DNA of 64,000 bases from Bradyrhizobium sp. ARR65 (GTDB lineage: Bacteria; Pseudomonadota; Alphaproteobacteria; Rhizobiales; Xanthobacteraceae), in the NCBI RefSeq assembly GCF_000472385.1, contig NZ_AWZU01000029.1:1-64000 (forward strand), in the 5' to 3' direction. The notes under the pieces are model-generated. The model saw only the letters and a program-made list of their open reading frames with translations. It did not search any database and was not told the DNA's origin. The position numbers and the translations under genes were made by a program. Shown here one piece after another: positions 9,431 to 18,492 of the stretch. Positions within the stretch are counted from its first letter, which is position 1. Each line of letters starts with the position of its first letter.

Positions 9431-10309
9431 ATGAAACGTACAGGGAAGAAACCAGCGACCGATCGCAATTTCGTCGTCGCGCTCTCCCGTGGACTCGAAG
9501 TCTTGCGCGCATTCCAACCCAATGACGGGCTCCTGGGCAATCAGGAGATCGCGGCCCGTACGAATTTGCCCAAGCCGACGGTTTCCCGGCTGACTTATAC
9601 CTTGACCAAGCTGGGTTATCTTACGCCGGTTCCGCGGTTTGAAAAGTATCGCCTCGCGCCCGCCGTGATGGCGCTTGGCTATGCGGCGCTGGCCAATCTC
9701 GGCGTCGGCCGCCTGTCCGAGCCGTACCGCGAGGAACTGATGCGGCAGACCGGCGGCGCCTGCGCGGTCGGCGGCCGCGACCGCCACAGCATGATCTATT
9801 TCGGCCAGAGCCGGAGCGAGCTGACGGTCGGAGTTCAACTTGACGTCGGCTCTCGCATTCCCATTGCAACCACCGCGATGGGGCGCGCCTACATTTGGGC
9901 GCTCACGGACGAGGAACGCGCCGCTTTGCTGCGCGAGCTTCGTGAACATTACGGCAGCCGCTGGCCGAAAATGCGGGACGGCATCGAACGTTCCGGCGAA
10001 ACGGTTGCCAAATACGGCTTCGCGATGTCGGCCGGCGAGTGGCAAGACGACGTGCATGCGGTCGGCGTTGCGCTAAAGTTGAATGACGGAACGGGGCCAT
10101 ATGCGTTTAACTGCGGAGCGCCTGCGTTCCGTTTTACGGAGGAGCGGCTTCGCAACGATATTGGACCACGCCTTGTGGCGATGGTAAGGAACATCGAAGC
10201 AGCCCTCGGCGGCATCGCACCGCCGGCAGCGCAATCAAGAAAACAACAAAAACAACAAAACAAAAACGGGAAACCAGGAGGGAAAGTTGTGGCCGAGGAG
10301 ATCAGGTAG
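9431..10309 (+). CDS. IclR family transcriptional regulator
   Basis: A 292-residue regulator. An N-terminal winged helix-turn-helix (about residues 15-75, LGNQEIAARTNLPKPTVSRL) is followed by an IclR effector-binding domain (about 80-260, with IPIATTAMGRAYI). The last 25 or so residues are an unusual Gln/Lys-rich tail (KQQKQQNKNGK) not expected in the family. It diverges from pimF across a candidate operator and lies upstream of the ABC importer, so it could regulate both the catabolic operon and uptake. The effector is unknown; a CoA thioester or dicarboxylate is a guess. Confidence 0.9.
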   Translation: MKRTGKKPATDRNFVVALSRGLEVLRAFQPNDGLLGNQEIAARTNLPKPTVSRLTYTLTKLGYLTPVPRFEKYRLAPAVMALGYAALANLGVGRLSEPYREELMRQTGGACAVGGRDRHSMIYFGQSRSELTVGVQLDVGSRIPIATTAMGRAYIWALTDEERAALLRELREHYGSRWPKMRDGIERSGETVAKYGFAMSAGEWQDDVHAVGVALKLNDGTGPYAFNCGAPAFRFTEERLRNDIGPRLVAMVRNIEAALGGIAPPAAQSRKQQKQQNKNGKPGGKVVAEEIR

Positions 10310-10381
10310 GCTTCATCGTTGTCGCGTGCGAGGACGCTCGTGCGCCCGTCTCGCCCCTGCAAGTCGCACGGGCGAGACGAC

Positions 10382-11179
10382 ATGACGCAGGCCCAATTGG
10401 CGCAGAGACAGGATCCCCTGCTCGCGGTTCGCGACGTCAGCGTCGTGTTCGGCGGCATTGTCGCATTGAACGGCGTCTCTTTCGACATGCACAAGGGCCA
10501 GATCCTCGGCCTGATCGGTCCGAACGGCGCCGGCAAAACCACGCTGTTCAACTGCCTGAGCCGGCTGTATCAGCCAAGCGCCGGCGACATCCTGATGGAA
10601 GGCGTGAGCATCCTGAAGCGGCCGCCGCACCGGATCGCCGAGATAGGCATTGGCCGCACCTTCCAGAACGTCGCGCTGTTCGCCAATCTCTCGGTGCTCG
10701 ACAATGTGCGCGTCGGCACCCACGCCCGCACCTCCAGCGACATCATCAGCGATTCGCTTAGGCCCCCCTGGGTCCGCCGCAGCGAAGCGAGCGTGAACAA
10801 GAAGGTCCACGAAATCCTCGGCTATCTCGATCTCGAGGACGTCGCGCACGCCACCGTCTCGGGCCTGCCGTTCGGCACGCAAAAGCGCGTCGAGCTCGCG
10901 CGCGCGCTGGCGGCCGATCCGAAAATCCTTCTTCTCGACGAACCCGCAGGCGGCCTCAACCACGAGGAAGTCCATGTGCTGGGCGAGCTGATCCGCCGCA
11001 TCCGCGACGAGCGCCATGTCACCGTGCTGCTGGTCGAACATCACATGGGGCTCGTGATGTCGATCGCCGACCATGTCGTGGCGCTGAATTTCGGCCGCAA
11101 GCTCGCCGAAGGCACGCCGGGAGAGGTGCAGGCCGATCCCGACGTGATCAAGGCCTATCTCGGGAGCAAGGACCAATGA
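10382..11179 (+). CDS. livG: HAAT-family ABC transporter ATP-binding protein (LivG-like)
   Basis: A 265-residue LivG-type ATPase energising import across the inner membrane. Walker A GPNGAGKTT is near residue 47, the signature region is LPFGTQKRVELARAL, and Walker B is ILLLDEPAGGL. The LivG-specific long insert lies between them. I chose the ATG at 10382 (MTQAQLAQ); a TTG 63 bases upstream is in frame but the extra residues look non-coding. Its stop overlaps the start of the next ATPase (ATGA). Its partners are livF, livH and livM and the three downstream binding proteins. Confidence 0.9.
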   Translation: MTQAQLAQRQDPLLAVRDVSVVFGGIVALNGVSFDMHKGQILGLIGPNGAGKTTLFNCLSRLYQPSAGDILMEGVSILKRPPHRIAEIGIGRTFQNVALFANLSVLDNVRVGTHARTSSDIISDSLRPPWVRRSEASVNKKVHEILGYLDLEDVAHATVSGLPFGTQKRVELARALAADPKILLLDEPAGGLNHEEVHVLGELIRRIRDERHVTVLLVEHHMGLVMSIADHVVALNFGRKLAEGTPGEVQADPDVIKAYLGSKDQ

Positions 11180-11889
11180 CGACGCTGCTCAACGTCAAGG
11201 ACCTGCGCGCCTATTACGGCCAAGTGCAGGCGCTGCATGGGCTCACCTTCTCGCTCAACGAGGGCAGCCTCACCACCTTGCTCGGGGCCAACGGCGCCGG
11301 CAAGACCACGACGCTGCGCGCGATCTGCAACATGGTGCGATCAACCGGCGCGATCGAATTCGACGGCCAGCCGCTCGGCAGCCGCTCGACCGAGAACATC
11401 GTGCGGCTCGGGATCGCGCATGTGCCGCAAGGCCGCGGCACCTTCACCGCCATGACCGTCGAGGAGAACCTGCAGCTCGGGGCCATCACCCGCACCGACA
11501 AGGCCGGCATCGTCGCCGATATCGAGCGGATGTATGCCTATTTCCCAGTGCTCAAGCAGCGTTACAGCCAGCAGGCCGGCACGCTGTCGGGCGGCGAGCA
11601 GCAGATGCTTGCGGTTGCCCGCGCGCTGATGCTGCGGCCGCGCCTGATGCTGCTGGACGAGCCGTCCTTCGGGCTCGCGCCGCTGGTGGTGCGCGATCTC
11701 TTCAAGATCCTCGGCAAGATCAACCGCGAGGAGAAGGTCTCGATCCTTGTCGTCGAGCAGAATGCGCAGCTCGCGCTCGAACTCGCCGACCATGCTTACG
11801 TGATCGAGACCGGCCGCATCGTCATGTCGGGATCTGCGAAGGAGATCGCGAGCAACGAGGACGTCCGCAAGTCCTATCTGGGCTACTGA
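11176..11889 (+). CDS. livF: HAAT-family ABC transporter ATP-binding protein (LivF-like)
   Basis: A 237-residue LivF-type ATPase. Walker A is GANGAGKTT near residue 36, the signature is LSGGEQQMLAVARAL, and Walker B is LMLLDEPSFGLAP. The C-terminal MSGSAKEIASNEDVRKSYLGY is typical of LivF. It is translationally coupled to livG by a 4-base overlap and should form the heterodimeric motor with it. Confidence 0.92.
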   Translation: MTTLLNVKDLRAYYGQVQALHGLTFSLNEGSLTTLLGANGAGKTTTLRAICNMVRSTGAIEFDGQPLGSRSTENIVRLGIAHVPQGRGTFTAMTVEENLQLGAITRTDKAGIVADIERMYAYFPVLKQRYSQQAGTLSGGEQQMLAVARALMLRPRLMLLDEPSFGLAPLVVRDLFKILGKINREEKVSILVVEQNAQLALELADHAYVIETGRIVMSGSAKEIASNEDVRKSYLGY

Positions 11890-11933
11890 GCTGGGGTGAG
11901 CTTGATGAGATCGGTGCGCCCACGCATTCGGTA

Positions 11934-11979
11934 CACCTCTCCCCGCAACCGGGGTTTATCCCCGTTGCGGGGAGAGGTG
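11934..11979. repeat. Perfect 16-bp inverted repeat (family E), possible attenuator
   Basis: CACCTCTCCCCGCAAC (11934-11949) pairs perfectly with GTTGCGGGGAGAGGTG (11964-11979); an inner GGGG/CCCC can extend it. There is no following T-run, so a rho-independent terminator is not clear. It lies between livF and livH. Related cacctctcccc palindromes occur at 36611, 37502, 42983 and 47973. Confidence 0.75.
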
Positions 11980-12039
11980 GACCTCCCATGCCGTTACAGC
12001 TCAAGCTGAACCCGTTACGCTTTAGGGAGCGCGAGGCCG

Positions 12040-12918
12040 ATGGAGCTTTTCATCAACCAAATCCTGGCCGGCATCTCCACCGGCGCGATCTATGCCTGCA
12101 TGGCGCTTGCGGTGGTGATGATCTACCAGGCGATCGACCATCTCAATTTCGCGCAAGGCGAAATGGCGATGTTCTCGACTTTCATCTCCTGGCAGCTCAT
12201 GCAATGGGGCATGCCCTATTGGGCGGCATTTTTCATCACGATTGCGCTGTCCTTCGCCGGGGGCATCGCGATCGAGCGCGTGATGTTCAAGCCGCTGGCA
12301 AAAGCGCCGATCCTGACCAACGTCGCGGGTTTCATTGCGCTGTATTCGATCATCAACTCGTCCGCGGGGCTGATCTGGGATTTCACCATCAAGCAATATC
12401 CGACTCCGTTCGGCTCGGCGCCTTTCCTCGGCAGCCAGCTCATTTCGACCCACCAGGCCGGCATGATCGGCGTCACCATCCTGCTCCTGATCGGGCTTTA
12501 CGCCTTCTTCAGGTATACGCGGGTGGGTTTGGCCATGCGCGCGGCAGCCTCGCTGCCGGAGTCGGCGCGGCTGGTCGGCATCAATACATCCTGGATGATC
12601 GCCCTCGGCTGGGGCATGGCAGCCGCGATCGGCTCGATCGCGGGGATGATGATCGCGCCCGTGGTCTTCCTTGAGCCCAACATGATGCTGGGCGTCCTGA
12701 TCTACGGCTTTGCGGCCGCGGTGCTCGGCGGGCTGACGAGCCCGTTCGGCGCCGTGATCGGCGGCTTCCTGGTCGGCATCTTCGAGAACCTCGCCGGCAC
12801 CTACATTCCCGGCATCGGCAATGAACTGAAACTGCCGATCGCCCTGGCGCTGATCATTTCCGTCCTCGTCGTCAAACCCGCCGGACTGTTCGGCCGGCCC
12901 ATCGTGAAGCGAGTCTGA
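12040..12918 (+). CDS. livH: HAAT-family ABC transporter permease (LivH-like)
   Basis: A 292-residue inner-membrane permease with about eight hydrophobic segments. It starts MELFINQILAGISTGAIYA and has the LivH-type motif DHLNFAQGEMAMFSTF near residues 35-50 and the cytoplasmic-loop segment RAAASLPESARLVGIN near 167-182. It would pair with LivM to form the translocation pore. It follows livF after 150 bases containing a strong hairpin, which may modulate expression of the permease genes. Confidence 0.9.
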   Translation: MELFINQILAGISTGAIYACMALAVVMIYQAIDHLNFAQGEMAMFSTFISWQLMQWGMPYWAAFFITIALSFAGGIAIERVMFKPLAKAPILTNVAGFIALYSIINSSAGLIWDFTIKQYPTPFGSAPFLGSQLISTHQAGMIGVTILLLIGLYAFFRYTRVGLAMRAAASLPESARLVGINTSWMIALGWGMAAAIGSIAGMMIAPVVFLEPNMMLGVLIYGFAAAVLGGLTSPFGAVIGGFLVGIFENLAGTYIPGIGNELKLPIALALIISVLVVKPAGLFGRPIVKRV

Positions 12919-12920
12919 GC

Positions 12921-13940
12921 ATGAGCGCTGCTGTCGAGGAAGTCGTAACCGAGGCGCCTGCGGTAGAAGCCGTCCCCAAGCGGGCTATGACGCTCGGCAC
13001 CGGCACATCGCTGACGGTGCTTGCCCTGCTGGTCGTCGCGCCACTGTTCGTCAAGAACTTCATCATCTTCCAGATGACGATGCTCCTGGTCTATGGGCTC
13101 GCGGTGCTGGCGCTCAACATTCTGACCGGCGGCAGCGGCCAGTTCTCGCTGGGCCAGAGCGCGTTCTATGCGATCGGCGCCTATACGTCCGCAATCCTGA
13201 TGGAGCAGTACAACGTCAATTACGTGCTGACCCTTCCGGTTTCGGGCGCGTTGTGCTTCGCAGCAGGTTTCCTGTTCGGCCAGCCGGCGCTGCGGCTGTC
13301 CGGCGTGTATCTTGCGCTCGCGACCTTCGCGCTCGCAACCGCGATGCCGCAGCTCCTGAAGCTGAATTTCCTGGAGCCCTGGACCGGCGGCGTGCAGGGC
13401 CTGGTCGTAACCAAGCCTGACGCGCCGTTCGGCCTGCCGATGTCGCAGGACATGTGGCTCTATTATTTCACACTGGTGATCACCATCGCGATCTACATCG
13501 CCTCGGTCAATCTGCTGCGCTCGCGCTCGGGCCGCGCCTTCATGGCGATCCGAGACAACGAGATCGCGGCCTCCGCCATGGGCATTGACGTCGCATTGTA
13601 CAAGACGCTGGCATTCGGCGTTTCCGCCGGGATCACCGGCGTTGCCGGCTCGCTCGGTGCCATCGTGGTGCAGTTCGTCGCGCCCGACAGCTACACCATC
13701 ACGCTCGCCATCGCGCTGTTCCTCGGCATGGTGGTCGGCGGCGTCGGTTGGCTGCCCGGATCGATCGTGGGCTCGGCCTTCATCATTTTCGTGCCGAACA
13801 TCGCCGAAAGCATTTCGAAAGGATTGTCCGGTGCGGTGTTCGGCGTGCTCCTGTTCCTCGTCATCTTCGCCGTACCGCACGGCGCAAGGCAGGTTGCGAT
13901 CGTCTGCCAGCAGGCGCTCGCGAAATACAAGAGGCGGTAG
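12921..13940 (+). CDS. livM: HAAT-family ABC transporter permease (LivM-like)
   Basis: A 339-residue permease starting two bases after the livH stop codon. It has an approximately 25-residue polar N-terminus, then about nine membrane segments. The family motif GGSGQFSLGQSAFYAIGAYT lies near residues 71-90 and the conserved loop FMAIRDNEIAASAMGID near 206-222. It completes the pore of the importer encoded by livG, livF, livH and livM. Confidence 0.9.
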   Translation: MSAAVEEVVTEAPAVEAVPKRAMTLGTGTSLTVLALLVVAPLFVKNFIIFQMTMLLVYGLAVLALNILTGGSGQFSLGQSAFYAIGAYTSAILMEQYNVNYVLTLPVSGALCFAAGFLFGQPALRLSGVYLALATFALATAMPQLLKLNFLEPWTGGVQGLVVTKPDAPFGLPMSQDMWLYYFTLVITIAIYIASVNLLRSRSGRAFMAIRDNEIAASAMGIDVALYKTLAFGVSAGITGVAGSLGAIVVQFVAPDSYTITLAIALFLGMVVGGVGWLPGSIVGSAFIIFVPNIAESISKGLSGAVFGVLLFLVIFAVPHGARQVAIVCQQALAKYKRR

Positions 13941-14073
13941 TGAAGCGGAATCGTCCTTGATTGGACTGAATCATCCGCGAGCCGTTTTACCTCGCGCCCC
14001 TCTTGCCCGCCGAAGCTTTAGCGGAGGCGGATGGGGGCGAGGGAGAAACGCGTTCTTCGCTCAACAAGGAGAA

Positions 14074-15312
14074 ATGATGCTTTCGCAAAAACTAAGACTA
14101 GCCGCGCTTGCGACGGCGGTCGTCTTCTTTACCTCCGGCGCGGCACTCGCCCAAAAGAAATACGATGCCGGTGCCAGCGATACCGAGATCAAGATCGGCA
14201 ACATCATACCCTATAGCGGCCCTGCCTCCGCCTATGGCGTGATCGGCAAGACCGAAGAGGCCTATTTCAACAAGATCAATGCCGAAGGCGGCATCAACGG
14301 CCGCAAAATCAAGTTCATTTCATACGACGACAGCTACAGCCCGCCGAAAGCGGTGGAGCAGGCGCGCAAGCTGGTCGAGAGCGACGAGGTCCTTTTGATT
14401 TTCAATTCGCTCGGCACGCCCTCGAACTCGGCGATCCAGAAATATTTGAATGCCAAGAAAGTACCGCAGCTCTTCGTCGCCACCGGCGCCAGCAAGTGGA
14501 ACGACCCCAAGAATTTCCCCTGGACCATGGGCTGGCAGCCCTCCTACCAGAGCGAGGCGCATATCTATGCGAAATATCTGCTCAAGGAGAAGCCCGAGGG
14601 CAAGATCGGCGTGCTCTATCAGAACGATGATTTCGGTAAGGACTATCTGAACGGATTGAAAGACGGCCTCGCGGACAAGAGCTCCATGATCGTCGCCGAG
14701 GAAGGCTACGAGACCTCGGAGCCTTCGATCGATAACCATATCGTCAGGCTGAAAGCTTCCGGCGCCGATGTCTTCATCTCCGTCACCACGCCCAAATTTG
14801 CGGCGCAGGCGATCAAAAGGCTCGCCGAGATCGACTGGCACCCCCTGCACATCGTCTCCAACGTGTCGGCCTCCGTCGGCGGCGTGCTCAAGCCGGCGGG
14901 CTTCGAGAACTCCCAAGGCATCCTGTCATCGGCCTACGCCAAGGACGGCTCCGATCCGCAGTGGGACAACGATCCCGGCATGAAGAAATTCTATGCTTTC
15001 CTGGAGAAATACTATCCGGAGGGCGACAGGCTGAACGCCTCGACGGTGTACGGTTACGGCGTGGCGCAGACGCTGGTGCAAGTGCTCAAGCAGTGCGGCG
15101 ACGAGCTGACCCGCGAGAACGTGATGAAGCAGGCGGCAAGCTTGAATGATTTCGAGCCCGACACGCTCCTGCCCGGCATCAAGATCAACACGTCGCCGAC
15201 CGATTTCGCTCCGATCAAGCAGCTACAGATGATGCGCTTCAAGGGCGAGAAGTGGGAGCTGTTCGGCCCCATCATGAGCGGCCAGCTCAACGAGCAAAGC
15301 AGTTTCCAGTGA
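14074..15312 (+). CDS. HAAT-family ABC transporter substrate-binding protein, copy 1 of 3
   Basis: A 412-residue periplasmic binding protein (Peripla_BP_6). A signal peptide of about 25 residues ends ALAQ. The mature start is KKYDAGASDTEIKIGN, with YSGPASAYG following. AAGGAG at 14066-14071 places the start at 14074 or, with better spacing, the adjacent ATG at 14077; the long open frame upstream is a shadow. It is the first of three tandem paralogues with nearly the same mature sequence. It presumably delivers carboxylic-acid-like ligands to the LivHM permease. A hairpin terminator follows. Confidence 0.9.
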   Translation: MMLSQKLRLAALATAVVFFTSGAALAQKKYDAGASDTEIKIGNIIPYSGPASAYGVIGKTEEAYFNKINAEGGINGRKIKFISYDDSYSPPKAVEQARKLVESDEVLLIFNSLGTPSNSAIQKYLNAKKVPQLFVATGASKWNDPKNFPWTMGWQPSYQSEAHIYAKYLLKEKPEGKIGVLYQNDDFGKDYLNGLKDGLADKSSMIVAEEGYETSEPSIDNHIVRLKASGADVFISVTTPKFAAQAIKRLAEIDWHPLHIVSNVSASVGGVLKPAGFENSQGILSSAYAKDGSDPQWDNDPGMKKFYAFLEKYYPEGDRLNASTVYGYGVAQTLVQVLKQCGDELTRENVMKQAASLNDFEPDTLLPGIKINTSPTDFAPIKQLQMMRFKGEKWELFGPIMSGQLNEQSSFQ

Positions 15313-15360
15313 TACCTTTGAGTGTGGGAATCCCGCAGCTCGCCCGTTAGACTAAATGAC

Positions 15361-15390
15361 GCCCCCCGTGATGCTCTCGCGGGGGGCTTT
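15361..15390 (+). terminator. Rho-independent terminator after binding protein 1
   Basis: An 8-bp GC stem, GCCCCCCG (15361-15368) with CGGGGGGC (15380-15387), has an 11-base loop and is followed by TTT AT. Confidence 0.8.
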
Positions 15391-15554
15391 ATATTGCTGG
15401 TGCCTCGCAACGGGTGTTGAATGCAGGCCGGAGCGTCAGGAGGACGCGCCCAACAAACGTGGGAAGCGTCGACGCCCGCACCCGAGACGAGCGGACGCGA
15501 GCAGACCCTCCCAATAATCACAAGGAGACGCATTCACCGACCAAGGAGAACGTC

Positions 15555-16784
15555 ATGCCTGCATTCGAATGGCGATGGGCGGCCTTTTCGGCCGCAGTCG
15601 CGATAGCCGTTGCGATGTCCCCCGGAGCGCTGGCGCAAAGCAAATACGACACCGGCGCGAGCGATACCGAAATCAAGATCGGTAACATCATGCCCTATAG
15701 CGGCCCGGCCTCGGCCTACGGCGTGATCGGAAGGACGGAAGCGGCCTACTTCAACAAGATCAATGCGGAAGGCGGCATCAACGGACGAAAGATCAATTTC
15801 ATCTCCTATGACGACGGCTACAGCCCGCCGAAGACCGTCGAGCAGGCACGCAAGCTGGTCGAGAGCGACGAGGTGCTCCTGATCTTCAACTCGCTCGGCA
15901 CGCCGCCGAACTCGGCGATCCAGAAATACATGAACGCGAAGAAAGTGCCGCAGCTCTTCGTCGCCACCGGCGCAACCAAGTGGAACGACCCGAAGGATTT
16001 CCCCTGGACCATGGGCTGGCAGCCGAACTACCAGAGCGAGTCGCGCATCTACGCGAAATACATGCTGAAGAACCATCCGAGCGGCAAGATCGCCGTGCTG
16101 TACCAGAACGACGACTACGGGAAGGATTACCTGAAAGGATTGAAGGACGGGCTCGGCGCCAAGGCCAGCTCGATGATCGTGGCCGAGGAAAGTTATGAGA
16201 CCACCGAGCCGACGATCGATTCTCACATCGTCACGCTGAAGGCGAGCGGCGCCGATATCTTCTTCAACGTCACCACCCCGAAATTCGCCGCACAGGCGAT
16301 CAGGAAAGTCGCCGAGATCGGCTGGAAGCCGGTGCACTTCCTCAATAACGTCTCGGTTTCGATCGGCAGCGTGATGAAGCCGGCCGGCTTCGAGAATGAT
16401 CAGGGCATCATCTCCTCGGCTTATCTAAAGGATCCCACCGATCCGCAGTGGAAGGACGACGCGGGGATGAAGGAATGGAATGCATTCCTGGACAAGTACT
16501 TCCCTGATGCCAACCGCAGCGACATCAACGTGGTCTACGGCTACACCGTGGCCCAGGGCCTGGTGCATGTGCTGAAGGCCTGCGGCAACGATCTCACCCG
16601 CGCCAATGTCATGAAACAGGCGGCGAACATCCGGGATCTCGAGCTCGGCATGTTCCTGCCCGGGGTCAAGGTCAACACGTCGCCGACGGACTTTGCGCCG
16701 ATTTCACAATTGCAGCTCGAGCGCTTCAAGGGCGATAGCTGGGAGCGCTTCGGCGACGTCATCTCGTCCGACGTCGGCGGTTAG
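15555..16784 (+). CDS. HAAT-family ABC transporter substrate-binding protein, copy 2 of 3
   Basis: A 409-residue paralogue of the preceding gene. The start at 15555 (MPAFEWRWAAF) has AAGGAG six bases upstream; earlier open frame is not coding. A signal peptide ends near GALAQ and the mature protein begins SKYDTGASDTEIKIGN. Differences from copies 1 and 3 are scattered through both lobes, for instance FFNVTTPKFAAQ where copy 3 has FVDITTPKFAAQ, as expected for diverged ligand preference. A hairpin terminator follows, so each copy may be transcribed separately. Confidence 0.9.
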   Translation: MPAFEWRWAAFSAAVAIAVAMSPGALAQSKYDTGASDTEIKIGNIMPYSGPASAYGVIGRTEAAYFNKINAEGGINGRKINFISYDDGYSPPKTVEQARKLVESDEVLLIFNSLGTPPNSAIQKYMNAKKVPQLFVATGATKWNDPKDFPWTMGWQPNYQSESRIYAKYMLKNHPSGKIAVLYQNDDYGKDYLKGLKDGLGAKASSMIVAEESYETTEPTIDSHIVTLKASGADIFFNVTTPKFAAQAIRKVAEIGWKPVHFLNNVSVSIGSVMKPAGFENDQGIISSAYLKDPTDPQWKDDAGMKEWNAFLDKYFPDANRSDINVVYGYTVAQGLVHVLKACGNDLTRANVMKQAANIRDLELGMFLPGVKVNTSPTDFAPISQLQLERFKGDSWERFGDVISSDVGG

Positions 16785-16823
16785 CGCCGAGCGCCCCGTC
16801 GCGAACTTGACCGCTAAGACGGC

Positions 16824-16853
16824 AGCCCCTGCGGCTCTTTCGCAGGGGCTTTC
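16824..16853 (+). terminator. Rho-independent terminator after binding protein 2
   Basis: AGCCCCTGCG (16824-16833) pairs perfectly with CGCAGGGGCT (16841-16850), followed by a short T-rich stretch (ttccgttt). Confidence 0.78.
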
Positions 16854-16962
16854 CGTTTGACGGTTTTCGCAAAATGGTATCGACTACGGCGGATCAGAAA
16901 AGAGCTCCCGGTCAAGAGAGCCGCGACACGATCGACATTTTTCAAAAAAGGGAGAGAACGTA

Positions 16963-18195
16963 ATGCCTGTTATCGCCACAAGGCTGGCCGTAGCATCGAC
17001 CGCCCTTGTCCTGTTCGCCGCTTCGATTGCAGCCGCGCCGGCGGCGGATAAGAAATATGACACCGGCGCCACCGACACTGAAATCAAGATCGGCAACATC
17101 ATGCCCTATAGCGGCCCGGCGTCCGCCTACGGCCAGATCGGCAAGACCGAGGCCGCCTACTTCAGGAAGATCAATGCCGAAGGCGGCATCAACGGGCGCA
17201 AGATCAACTTCATCTCCTATGACGACGGCTACAGCCCGCCGAAGACCGTCGAGCAGGCGCGCAAGCTGGTCGAAAGCGACGAGGTGCTGTTCATCTTCAA
17301 TTCGCTCGGCACGCCGCCGAACTCCGCGATCCACAAATACATGAATGCGAAGAAGGTGCCGCAGCTCTTCGTCGCCACCGGCGCGACCAAGTGGAACGAC
17401 CCGCAAAACTTCCCCTGGACCATGGGCTGGCAGCCCAACTACCAGAGCGAGTCGCGCATCTACGCGAAATACCTTTTGAAGGAGAAGCCCGACGCCAAGA
17501 TCGCGGTGCTCTACCAGAACGACGATTACGGCAAGGACTATCTGAAAGGCTTGAAGGACGGGCTTGGCGCCAAGGCCGCCTCGATGATCATTGCGGAAGA
17601 AAGCTATGAGACCACCGAGCCGACCATCGATAGCCACATCGTCAAGCTGAAGTCGACCGGCGCCGACGTGTTCGTCGACATCACCACACCCAAATTCGCG
17701 GCGCAAGCGATCAGGAAGGCGCACGAAATCGACTGGAATGCGCTGCACATCCTCAATAACGTCTCGGCCTCGGTCGGCAGCGTGATGAAGCCGGCCGGCT
17801 TTGAGAACGCGCAAGGCATCATTTCCGCGGCCTATCTGAAGGACGTCTCCGACCCGCAATGGAAGGACGACGCCGGGATGAAGCAATTCCTCGACTTCAT
17901 GGCCAAGGATTTCCCCGAGGGCGACAAGCTCGCCAACGAACCAGTGGTCGGCTACAGCGTCGCGCAGACATTGGTGCAGGTGCTCAAGCAATGCGGTGAC
18001 GACCTTACCCGCGAGAACGTGATGAAGCAGGCGGCAAACCTGAAAAACTTCCGCGTCGAGATGCTGCTGCCCGGCATCACCATCAACACATCCCCGAGCG
18101 ATTTCGCCCCGATCAGCCAGCTTCAGCTGCAGCGTTTCAAGGGCGAGAAGTGGGAGCTGTTCGGCGACGTCATCTCCGGCGACGTCGGCGGCTAG
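16963..18195 (+). CDS. HAAT-family ABC transporter substrate-binding protein, copy 3 of 3
   Basis: A 410-residue paralogue. The start at 16963 has GGGAGAG about eight bases upstream. A signal peptide of about 28 residues ends in APAADK, and the mature sequence begins KYDTGATDTEIKIGN. It is closer to copy 2 than to copy 1 by eye; for example both have LGTPPNSAI where copy 1 has LGTPSNSAI. All three carry the same type I periplasmic fold and could feed one LivHM permease. Palindromic repeats follow. Confidence 0.9.
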   Translation: MPVIATRLAVASTALVLFAASIAAAPAADKKYDTGATDTEIKIGNIMPYSGPASAYGQIGKTEAAYFRKINAEGGINGRKINFISYDDGYSPPKTVEQARKLVESDEVLFIFNSLGTPPNSAIHKYMNAKKVPQLFVATGATKWNDPQNFPWTMGWQPNYQSESRIYAKYLLKEKPDAKIAVLYQNDDYGKDYLKGLKDGLGAKAASMIIAEESYETTEPTIDSHIVKLKSTGADVFVDITTPKFAAQAIRKAHEIDWNALHILNNVSASVGSVMKPAGFENAQGIISAAYLKDVSDPQWKDDAGMKQFLDFMAKDFPEGDKLANEPVVGYSVAQTLVQVLKQCGDDLTRENVMKQAANLKNFRVEMLLPGITINTSPSDFAPISQLQLQRFKGEKWELFGDVISGDVGG

Positions 18196-18492
18196 AGCAT
18201 GATCAGGAAAAGTGTGTAGCGGTTTTCCGAAAAGATCATGCTCAATCAAAGAGCCAAAGCGCGATGACAATTCAACCCAATCTCACCGCGCTTTAGCGTC
18301 GCCGCGACGCTTGCAGTTTGCCCCCGCAGGCCTGGAGCGCGATACATCATCGTGCTCTGGGTTTTTTGGACCATGATCTCTTCGGAAAACCGGTGCCCAC
18401 TCTTCCGGATCATGCTCTTGCGGGGGTTTTCTTTTGAGCGGAGAAGAGGGATAAACAATAGCAATGTTCTCCTCCCGATCGTTCCGAAAGCA
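18196..18492. repeat. Two copies of a gagcatgatc palindrome (family D) in the gap before glycerate kinase
   Basis: The first copy, 18196-18243, is an inverted repeat (gagcatgatcaggaaaag ... ttttccgaaaagatcatgctc). The second, 18372-18418, is the same element in opposite orientation (ttcggaaaaccggtgcccac ... ccggatcatgctc). Between them the sequence is unremarkable. No gene is visible in the 297-base gap. I recognise the element as a common palindrome in Bradyrhizobium-like genomes; copy number was not checked. Confidence 0.75.
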
